Positions 7,676 to 14,220 of a DNA stretch of 64,000 nt are shown piece after piece; position 1 is the stretch's first letter, and the number at the start of each line of letters is the position of its first letter. A model generated the notes under the pieces. The model had not been told where the DNA came from. It did no database searches and was given only the letters and a program-made list of their open reading frames with translations. The stretch lies in the NCBI RefSeq assembly GCF_049195245.1, contig NZ_JBMIRR010000023.1, positions 124,001-188,000 of the forward strand, given 5' to 3'. The translations under genes and the position numbers were made by a program. Origin of the DNA: Arenimonas sp049195245 (GTDB taxonomy: Bacteria > Pseudomonadota > Gammaproteobacteria > Xanthomonadales > Xanthomonadaceae).

Positions 7676-7687
7676 CTTGCGCCCCGG

Positions 7688-9463
7688 TCAGACCAGCGGC
7701 AGCGGCACGCCGCTGCCCAGCGGGCCGGCATGGATGCTGACGCGGTCCCGGCCCTCGCGCTTGCTGCGGTACAGCGCGTCGTCGGCGCGCGCCAGCAGCG
7801 CGTCCAGGTCGTGGCCACAGTCGCGGGTGCCGGCCACGCCGAAGCTGGCCGTGATGCGGAACACGTGCCCGGTGGACGCGGTGTCGATCGCGGCGATCTG
7901 CTTGCGTGCCTCCTGCGCCAGCGCTGCGGCGCGGGCCAGCTCGCAGTCCACCAGCAGGAACGCGAATTCTTCGCCGCCCAGCCGCCCGGCCAGGTCCGGC
8001 TTGCCCTTGCGGCACAGCGTGCCGCAGACCAGCGCCACCTGCTTGAGGGCCCAGTCGCCCACCGCGTGGCCATACTGGTCGTTGATGGCCTTGAAGTTGT
8101 CCAGGTCCAGCATCACCAGGCCGATGTCCTGGCCCGACTTGCGTCCGGCCGCCAGCGCCTCGGCGGCGCGGTCGGTGAAATGGCGCCGGTTGCTGATGCC
8201 GGTGAGCGCATCGGTCTGGGCCAGGTGCCGCAGCGACACCTGCATGCGCTTGATCTTGTAGGCCCAGTAGGCGATGGAGGCCAGCAGCACCGCCAGCAGT
8301 GCGATCAGCAGCCGGGTGGCCTGGCGCGACTTCTGGTTGACCTGCTGCTCGAGCTGCAGCACGCGGTTCTGGTTGTTGAGCAGCTCGATGGTCTGGGTCT
8401 TCTGCTGGGTTTCGTTGCGCACCATCTGGTAGGCCAGCTCGCGCGCCTTGACGCTGTCCAGGTAGGCCTTGTCGGCGGCGGCATAGTTGATGTGGTGCTC
8501 AAGGGCGGCGGCGGTGTCGCCATCGGCCACCGCACTCTCGTACAGCACCCGGTAGGCGTCCACCAGCGGTGCGGAATAGGACATCCCGGCACTGCGTTCG
8601 ACCGCCAGGCGCGCATGCCGCTTGGCCATCGCCGAATCGCCCGCTTGCAGGTAGAGCACGCCCAGCAGGGAATGGATCTCGCCGATCAGGCGCGGATAGC
8701 GGGTGGCCTCGACTTCGGGCAGGTGCTCGAGCAGCATCATGATGGCGCGCGGACGCTGGCCGTTCTCCGCCCAACGCCGGGCCAGGTGGCCCCGCACGAA
8801 GCTGGCCGCGACGACTTCACCGGCACGCTGGCACTCGTCCGTCATCGCTTCGATGGCGGCGTCCTCGTCCGGCAGGGGCCCCAGGTGGTACAGCGATTCC
8901 AGCCGCAGGCTGACGGCGAAGCAGCGGGTCCGCGGGCTGGGCTGGTCGGCAAGCAGCCGCTCGGCGAACGCCAGGCCCTGCTCGTACTGGCCGACCTGGT
9001 TGTACAGGATGGCGGCGGCGGACCAGCCATGGTGCCGGGTCTCGGCGTCGCTGATCTGGTCGGTCAGCGCCAGCGTCTGGTCGAGGTAACGCAGGCCTTC
9101 GCCGAATTCACGGGTGATCGCATAGCTGTTCACGATCAGCGAGCCGGCGCGGAACTTCACTTCGGCGTCCTGGCTCTCGTCGAAGAGGGCCTTGGCGGCC
9201 TTGATGGCGAGGTCGGTGCGGCCGGTGTAGGCCAGGTGGTAGGCCTTGAGGTAACGCAGCTGTTCGCGCTGGCGCGGGCTGGCGGCGGCGACGCTGGAAT
9301 TGAGCTGGCCAAGCAGGGCCTGGAACTGCTGGGGGTCGGCGCTGCGTACCTGCTCGGCCTGCCGGAGCATGGCCTCGAAGGCCGGCGAGGGCGCCGCAGC
9401 GCCCGCCGACGCCGCCAGGCACAGCCATGCCGCAACCGCGAGGGTGGCGAACCAGGTGCGCAT
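7688..9463 (-). CDS. TPR-repeat diguanylate cyclase (GGDEF), membrane-anchored
   Basis: A 591-residue protein predicted to make cyclic di-GMP. A signal peptide or anchor (MRTWFATLAVAAWLCLAA) is followed by about 320 residues of TPR-like helical repeats outside the cytoplasm, a short coiled coil (LLNNQNRVLQLEQQVNQKS), a transmembrane helix (LLIALLAVLLASIAYWAY) and a C-terminal GGDEF domain with the catalytic RLGGEEF motif. No RxxD inhibitory site is visible at the usual position before it. The start at 9463 opens the signal peptide; the longer frame has no support. It begins 22 bases after the stop of the putative borosin precursor, which suggests one transcript. The TPR domain could sense a periplasmic ligand or protein. 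Confidence 0.85.
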   Translation of the reverse strand: MRTWFATLAVAAWLCLAASAGAAAPSPAFEAMLRQAEQVRSADPQQFQALLGQLNSSVAAASPRQREQLRYLKAYHLAYTGRTDLAIKAAKALFDESQDAEVKFRAGSLIVNSYAITREFGEGLRYLDQTLALTDQISDAETRHHGWSAAAILYNQVGQYEQGLAFAERLLADQPSPRTRCFAVSLRLESLYHLGPLPDEDAAIEAMTDECQRAGEVVAASFVRGHLARRWAENGQRPRAIMMLLEHLPEVEATRYPRLIGEIHSLLGVLYLQAGDSAMAKRHARLAVERSAGMSYSAPLVDAYRVLYESAVADGDTAAALEHHINYAAADKAYLDSVKARELAYQMVRNETQQKTQTIELLNNQNRVLQLEQQVNQKSRQATRLLIALLAVLLASIAYWAYKIKRMQVSLRHLAQTDALTGISNRRHFTDRAAEALAAGRKSGQDIGLVMLDLDNFKAINDQYGHAVGDWALKQVALVCGTLCRKGKPDLAGRLGGEEFAFLLVDCELARAAALAQEARKQIAAIDTASTGHVFRITASFGVAGTRDCGHDLDALLARADDALYRSKREGRDRVSIHAGPLGSGVPLPLV

Positions 9464-9485
9464 GGCGGGTCGACCGGGGCTTGGC

Positions 9486-9785
9486 TCAGTGGCGGCCGTG
9501 GTGGCGGATGGCTTCCTTCTTTTCGTCATCCTGCACCGGCTGCTCTCCGTCTTCCTGGCCATCCTTCTTCTGGTCGTCACCGTCGGCCGGGAAAAGCAGG
9601 CACATCATCTTCAGGCGTCCGCCCATCAGGCCGTTGAGCGCATCGGCATCGCGGTCCAGCAGCGCCTGGCGGGGCGCATCGTCCAGGCCCAGGGCGTCCA
9701 CGGCGGCGACGTACTCCTCGCCCGACAGCCTCGACTGGGCGGCGTTGTTGCCAAGCGATTCCAGAAAAGCGATCACGTTCGACAT
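9486..9785 (-). CDS. Putative borosin precursor peptide (SonA-like)
   Basis: A 99-residue protein with an AGGAG ribosome site. The N-terminal 55 residues (SNVIAFLESLGNNAA, then DALGLDDAPRQALLDRDADA) read as the small helical borosin-binding domain of split borosin precursors such as SonA from Shewanella oneidensis, as I recall that sequence. It is followed by a short hydrophobic stretch KMMCLLFPADGDD at residues 59-71, where the methylated core lies in SonA. Unlike SonA, which ends there, this protein has a charged, Gln/Asp/Lys-rich tail to residue 99 ending in HHGRH. It lies 35 bases downstream of the N-methyltransferase gene on the same strand. Methylation of the core and release of a product are inferred. 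Confidence 0.75.
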   Translation of the reverse strand: MSNVIAFLESLGNNAAQSRLSGEEYVAAVDALGLDDAPRQALLDRDADALNGLMGGRLKMMCLLFPADGDDQKKDGQEDGEQPVQDDEKKEAIRHHGRH

Positions 9786-9820
9786 CTTGTACTCCTGGGT
9801 TGGGGTGGATGGTGCAGGGC

Positions 9821-10618
9821 TCAGACGGTCGCCAGCCGGGCTTCCAGCGCGGCGATCCGTTCGATCATGCCACCGTTGCGCTGCAAGGGCACGGCGGGGG
9901 GAAGCACGAGCGTGGACTGCAGCCGCAGGGGCGTGTCAGGCAGGTCACGCAGGGCGATGACGTCGCGGCGAGGTGCATTGATCGGCAGCGTCGCCGCCTC
10001 GTAAACCGTGCAGGGGTGGTCGAGCGGGTAGTCCTCGGCCAGCAGCTCCACCAGCAGCTGCCGGTACGCGGGCTCGGTGGCGAAGCGGCGGAAACTCCGG
10101 TCCCCGGCGATGCCGACCTGCCAGAGCACCAGGAAGGCCGACGGGTCCAGCCGCCGCCGGTAGAACATCAGCTGGCTCGCCTCGAAGTGCTGGCAGCCCA
10201 CCAGGCCCGGGTCGATGCCGAGGTCGGCGTAGAGGCAATCCTCGGCGGAAATGCCGGGCTCCATGTGCGCGGCATGCCCCTCGGCGCGCGCCTGTTCGAT
10301 CGCCTTGTGCGGTGCCTGCGCAAACACGCCGGGATGGCCGTAGAAGGCGCCGCACACGGTCTTGCCGGCGCGTACCTCCGCCAGCATGGTCTCGACCATT
10401 TCCCGGTAGGTGTCGTGGCGGGACTTGCCTTCTGCGTACAGCGGCTGGAGGCTGCGCACGGCCGGGTTCATCTGCTGCAGCCACAGCTCCACCAGCGGGT
10501 CGGACACGGCGGCGAACACCACGTCCGCCTGTTCGATGTGGCTGCGCGAACGCGGGCTGATGTGCGCCCCCAGCATCATGCCGAGGCCGACGCAGGCCAA
10601 GCTTCCCGGTTTGTCCAT
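9821..10618 (-). CDS. Borosin-type peptide backbone alpha-N-methyltransferase (SonM-like)
   Basis: A 265-residue SAM-dependent enzyme of the tetrapyrrole-methylase fold. It starts with the SAM-loop pattern SLACVGLGMMLGAHIS and holds the borosin signature LYAEGKSRHDTY (Tyr61, Arg67, Tyr71), YGHPGVFA (Tyr93) and MEPGISAEDCLYADLG. With a constant offset of five these match Tyr66, Arg72, Tyr76 and Tyr98 of OphMA as I recall its numbering; the Tyr63 equivalent is Gln58. Close SonM-like segments (FEASQLMFY, YPLDHPCTVYEA, STLVLPPA) continue to the end. There is no fused core peptide at the C-terminus, so it is the split type, acting in trans on the 99-residue neighbour. ATG at 10618 is chosen; a TTG at 10678 would add 20 residues not expected in the family. 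Confidence 0.88.
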   Translation of the reverse strand: MDKPGSLACVGLGMMLGAHISPRSRSHIEQADVVFAAVSDPLVELWLQQMNPAVRSLQPLYAEGKSRHDTYREMVETMLAEVRAGKTVCGAFYGHPGVFAQAPHKAIEQARAEGHAAHMEPGISAEDCLYADLGIDPGLVGCQHFEASQLMFYRRRLDPSAFLVLWQVGIAGDRSFRRFATEPAYRQLLVELLAEDYPLDHPCTVYEAATLPINAPRRDVIALRDLPDTPLRLQSTLVLPPAVPLQRNGGMIERIAALEARLATV

Positions 10619-10650
10619 GTCCCCAGAGGCCGTCGTGAAGAGGCGTTGCC

Positions 10651-10678
10651 ACGATAGCCGATAACCGGCTGATTGCAA
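10651..10678 (-). promoter_or_regulatory. Candidate internal promoter for the methyltransferase-precursor genes
   Basis: On the minus strand TTGCAA (10678-10673) and TATCGT (10656-10651) are separated by 16 bases, each matching four of six consensus positions. Transcription would start near 10644, 26 bases before the methyltransferase ATG. The -35 overlaps an 18-bp palindrome, as an operator would. Confidence 0.4.
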
Positions 10679-10684
10679 TCAGCC
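10667..10684. promoter_or_regulatory. 18-bp perfect palindrome, candidate operator
   Basis: GGCTGATTGCAATCAGCC is a perfect palindrome without spacer. It covers the stop codon of the upstream GNAT gene and the candidate -35 element of the methyltransferase promoter. It could bind a dimeric regulator or form a hairpin between the two genes. Confidence 0.5.
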
Positions 10685-11212
10685 CGGGCGCCAGGCGCCG
10701 CGGTGCCGGCGCCAGTGTTCGGGCGTCAGCCGCCAGCGCAGGTCGCCGGTCACCGGCTCGGCGGCATCCGGAAGGAAACCCAGCTTGTGCATCAGGCCCT
10801 CCGTCCGCCGGTTGGCGGTGGTGTGCCGGGTGCGGATCAGCGCCAGGCCCAGGTCCTGGAACGCATGGTCCGCCACCGCCGCGATGGCATGCGCCGCATA
10901 GCTGCGGCCCTGGCAGGCGCTGAGCATGACGATGCCCAGGTCGCAGCCACCGGCCGTGTCGCGCACGATGCCGATCAGGCCGACGCCGGCTTCTTCGCCC
11001 GGCTCCACAAGGATCCAGAAATGCCGGCGCGTTCCGGGCAGGGCTACCGCGCGCAGGGTGGATTGGAAATCCCGCCTCGCCGCGTCGGGGTCCTGCGCCG
11101 GCGCGATGTTCCGCATCACGTCCGGGTCGGTGTAAAGCGCCAGGTAAAGGGCCTGGTCGCACGCCGCCAGAGGTCGAAGCAGGAAGGCGGGCGTGTGCAA
11201 GGTCGGCGTCAT
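10679..11212 (-). CDS. GNAT-family N-acetyltransferase
   Basis: A 177-residue acetyltransferase. It opens with TPAFLLRPLAACDQALYLAL (RimJ/RimL-like), has the acetyl-CoA site ACQGRSYAAHAIAAVADHAF near residue 100 (Q/RxxGxG/A-like, Gly to Tyr at the last position), and the C-terminal ANRRTEGLMHKLGF signature. Its ATG overlaps the TGA of the pepsin-like protease (ATGA), so the two are coupled. It is followed after 60 bases by the borosin methyltransferase. An acetylation step on the same peptide pathway is possible but unproven. Confidence 0.85.
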   Translation of the reverse strand: MTPTLHTPAFLLRPLAACDQALYLALYTDPDVMRNIAPAQDPDAARRDFQSTLRAVALPGTRRHFWILVEPGEEAGVGLIGIVRDTAGGCDLGIVMLSACQGRSYAAHAIAAVADHAFQDLGLALIRTRHTTANRRTEGLMHKLGFLPDAAEPVTGDLRWRLTPEHWRRHRGAWRPG

Positions 11213-12459
11213 GCCGCGGCCTGCGCGAAACGCACCACGCCGGCGCCGTAGGCGCGCCGGTCGAACACGGCATAGCGGCCCGCGAAGAGCGGCAGCCCGA
11301 GGATGGACTGCGCCGGCCAGTGCGGCAGCTGCGGCATCAGCAGGCATAGCGTCTGGCCGGCGTGCAGGGCGTTCCGGGGCCAGTAATGCGAGGCGGCGAT
11401 GCGCAGCGTGGTCTCGCCGCCCTGCGGCGATTCCAGGTGCAGGTGCAAGTCCGGCCAGCGGCGCGTGTCGACCGCATGCACGGGCAGGCCCTGCCCACGC
11501 GCCAGCGCCTCCCGGGATTGCGCCACCAGGGCGGGCAGGGCAGGGTCGTGGCGCGCGAGGCCGTCGAGCAGGGCGTCGAACAGCGACTGCTCCAGCACCA
11601 GGAAGCTGCTGCCGGTGTCGAGCAGGGCGTTGCTGCCGTGCGCGGAGGTATCGCTCGGTGCCAGGGGCGGCGCCTCGATCCTGGCGCCGTCGCCCACGCG
11701 GATCGCCCGCAGGTTGGCGTTGTAGTAGAGGTCGTGCACGACCCGGACGTCCTGGAAAGCGCCCTGGTACAACGACTGCGCCTCCGGTCCGCCTCCCAGC
11801 ACCAGCTTGCCGCGGTTGAGCGGATCGGCGGCCAGCGCATGTCCGCTGGCGCCGTCGGAAAGCACATGCACCACCGCGCGCGGCACCTGCAGCGCGAACA
11901 GGTTTCGCACCACGCCCTCTTCCTCCAGGGCGGTGAACGTCGGCGTCAGCGCGACGCGCGGCTGCTGGAGCAGCATCGTGCGGAAGGTCTCGGCACCGGA
12001 GGCATCGCCGGTGTCGAAGGGCCAGGGCCAGCTGAGCGCGGGCGACACGCCGCGGGCGCGCAGCAGCGCCTCGACATCATGGGCCGGATCCAGTTCGCGG
12101 TAAGCCAGGCCGAAGATGCCATCGGCCTCCCGGAACAGGCTGCCCGGCGTTTCCACCAGCGCGAACAAGGCGTCGTCGATGCGCCGGGCGTGGTGGCCTT
12201 CGCCCAGCGCCAGCGAGCTGCGCAGCACCGGACCCGCCAGCGCACCGCCGCCATAGCGGATGTCCTGCGCCCAGACGGTGGCTGCGAGATGGCGATCACG
12301 ATCGGGCCGGTAGGCGCTGGCGTTGACCGCCAGCGTACTGCTGCCGCTGTCGAGCAGCAGGTTCACGCGTTGGGGATCGCTGCCCAGCTCAACCGGGACG
12401 GTGTAGCCACCCTTGGCCCAGGCCAGGGTCGTGTCGAGCTGTATCGGTCCGTGGGCCAT
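11209..12459 (-). CDS. Pepsin-like aspartic protease (family A1), apparently cytoplasmic
   Basis: A 416-residue two-lobed aspartic protease. The catalytic motifs are LLLDSGSS (Asp37) and ALLDTGSS (Asp281). The flap reads IRYGGGALAGPV (flap Tyr69), with the pepsin-type GIFGLAYREL, RGKLVLGG and, near the end, SILGLPLFAGRYAVFDR. This is the eukaryotic-type pepsin architecture, rare in bacteria; shewasins from Shewanella are the known cytoplasmic examples. I see neither a signal peptide nor a clear propeptide, since the N-terminus MAHGPIQLDTTLAW leads straight into the first lobe. It overlaps the GNAT gene by four bases and heads the cluster. A role in maturing the methylated precursor is an inference from position. 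Confidence 0.85.
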   Translation of the reverse strand: MAHGPIQLDTTLAWAKGGYTVPVELGSDPQRVNLLLDSGSSTLAVNASAYRPDRDRHLAATVWAQDIRYGGGALAGPVLRSSLALGEGHHARRIDDALFALVETPGSLFREADGIFGLAYRELDPAHDVEALLRARGVSPALSWPWPFDTGDASGAETFRTMLLQQPRVALTPTFTALEEEGVVRNLFALQVPRAVVHVLSDGASGHALAADPLNRGKLVLGGGPEAQSLYQGAFQDVRVVHDLYYNANLRAIRVGDGARIEAPPLAPSDTSAHGSNALLDTGSSFLVLEQSLFDALLDGLARHDPALPALVAQSREALARGQGLPVHAVDTRRWPDLHLHLESPQGGETTLRIAASHYWPRNALHAGQTLCLLMPQLPHWPAQSILGLPLFAGRYAVFDRRAYGAGVVRFAQAAA

Positions 12460-12582
12460 GGACGTTCATTCCGGAGGCAGCCGCCACCCTAGCGGCTTGC
12501 CCCTTGGCCCGCCAGCAGCCGGTGATTGCACCGGCCGCGGTTTGGCCTCATTTTGTGCGGGAATCCGCCGCCCGATGCCGCC

Positions 12583-14208
12583 GTGACCACCGACGCCACC
12601 ATCCTGAGCCGCCTGGAAGTGCTCAACGCCATCGGCGTCGCACTCTCGCACGAACGCGACCTGCCCACCCTGCTCGAACGCATCCTGGAAGCCGCGCGCG
12701 AATTCGCCAACGCCGACGGCGGCACGCTGTACCGGGTGCAGGGCGACACGCTGGTGTTCGAAGTGCTGCGCAACCATTCGCTCGGTTATTTCATGGGCGG
12801 CAAGCACGGCCAGCCGATCAACTTCCCGCCGCTGCCGATGTACCTGCCCGACGGCCAGCCCAACCACGGCATGGTGGTGGCGCATGCGGCGCTGACCGGC
12901 ACGACCGTGAACATTCCCGACGCCTACGCCGCCGAGGGTTACGACTTCTCCGGCACCCGCGCCTTCGACGCCAAGACCGGCTACCGCTCGCAGTCCTTCC
13001 TCACCGTGCCGATGAAGGACCACGACGGCCGCGTGATCGGCGTGCTGCAGCTGATCAATTCGCACAATGCGCAGGGCGCGGTGGATGCCTTCAGCCAGGC
13101 CGAGCAGCAGCTGGTGGAATCGCTGGCCTCGCAGGCCGCCATCGCGCTCAACAACCGCCAGCTGATCGTGCAGCTCGAGACCCTGTTCGAGGCGCTGATC
13201 AAGCTGATCAATACGGCCATCGACGAGAAGTCGCCCTACACCGGCGGCCACTGCGAGCGGGTACCAGCGCTGACGAACCTGCTGGCCGAGGCCGCCTCGC
13301 GCACCACCATAGGCCCGCTGGCCGATTTCCGCATGAGCGAGGCCGACCGCTACGAGCTCAAGATCGCCGGCCTGCTGCACGACTGCGGCAAGATCACCAC
13401 GCCGGTGCACGTGGTGGACAAGGCCACCAAGCTGCAGACGCTGTACGACCGCATCGGCCTGGTGGACACCCGCTTCGAGGTGCTGCTGCGCGACGCCGAG
13501 ATCGCCCTGCTCAAGGGCGAGATCGATGCCGACGCCCACGCCGCGCGCGTGGCCGAACTGCAGGCCGACCGCGAGTTCGTGCGCCTGTGCAACACCGGCG
13601 GCGAATTCATGGCCGATGACAAGGTCGTCGCGATCCAGCGCATCGCCGCCCGGCGCTGGCGCGGCCCCGACGGCAGTGAGCAGGCCTTCCTCACCGACGA
13701 GGAAGTGGACAACCTGTGCATCCGCCGCGGCACCCTCACCGCCGCCGAGCGCGACATCATCAACCACCACATCGTGATGACCATCCGGCTGCTGGAAGCG
13801 CTGCCCTGGCCCGCGCACCTGACCCAGGTGCCCGAATACGCCGGCGGCCACCACGAGCGCATGGACGGCAAGGGCTATCCGCGCGGCCTCACGCGCGAGC
13901 AGATGAGCGTGCCCGCCCGGGTGATGGGCATTGCCGACATCTTCGAGGCGCTCACCGCCAGCGACCGGCCCTACAAGCCGGGCAAGACGCTGTCGGAATC
14001 CCTGACCATCCTGGGCCGCATGAAGCTGGACCATCACGTGGACCCGGACCTGTTCGAGGTGTTCCTGCGCGAGCAGGTTTACCTGGACTATGCGCGGCAG
14101 TTCCTGCCGCCTGCGCAGATCGACGCCATCGACTGGACGCGTATTCCCGGCGTGTCACCGGAGCTGGCGGCCGAACTGACGGCGCGTGACGCCGCCGGCA
14201 CGAACTGA
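12583..14208 (+). CDS. GAF domain HD-GYP cyclic di-GMP phosphodiesterase
   Basis: A protein of about 541 residues predicted to hydrolyse cyclic di-GMP. A GAF domain spans about residues 20-200 (ending FSQAEQQLVESLASQAAIAL). A linker helix leads to the HD-GYP domain, with KSPYTGGHCERV, the metal-binding LLHDCGKI and the signature HHERMDGKGYPRGL. An insertion of about 90 residues lies between the HD and GYP parts (LLRDAEIALLKGEI to LTDEEVDNLCIRR). The start is uncertain: GTG at 12583 is chosen, TTG codons at 12526 or 12553 are possible. It is transcribed divergently from the pepsin-borosin cluster, 123 bases apart, so regulatory sequence may be shared. Confidence 0.85.
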   Translation: MTTDATILSRLEVLNAIGVALSHERDLPTLLERILEAAREFANADGGTLYRVQGDTLVFEVLRNHSLGYFMGGKHGQPINFPPLPMYLPDGQPNHGMVVAHAALTGTTVNIPDAYAAEGYDFSGTRAFDAKTGYRSQSFLTVPMKDHDGRVIGVLQLINSHNAQGAVDAFSQAEQQLVESLASQAAIALNNRQLIVQLETLFEALIKLINTAIDEKSPYTGGHCERVPALTNLLAEAASRTTIGPLADFRMSEADRYELKIAGLLHDCGKITTPVHVVDKATKLQTLYDRIGLVDTRFEVLLRDAEIALLKGEIDADAHAARVAELQADREFVRLCNTGGEFMADDKVVAIQRIAARRWRGPDGSEQAFLTDEEVDNLCIRRGTLTAAERDIINHHIVMTIRLLEALPWPAHLTQVPEYAGGHHERMDGKGYPRGLTREQMSVPARVMGIADIFEALTASDRPYKPGKTLSESLTILGRMKLDHHVDPDLFEVFLREQVYLDYARQFLPPAQIDAIDWTRIPGVSPELAAELTARDAAGTN

Positions 14209-14220
14209 CCCCCGCGGCGG

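Noticed and set aside
9821..10618. Reading the methyltransferase as a cobalamin-pathway enzyme (CbiE/CobM type)
   Set aside because: The fold is shared, but the LYAEGKSRHDTY and YGHPGVFA motifs and the adjacent SonA-like gene fit borosin enzymes, and no cobalamin genes are nearby.
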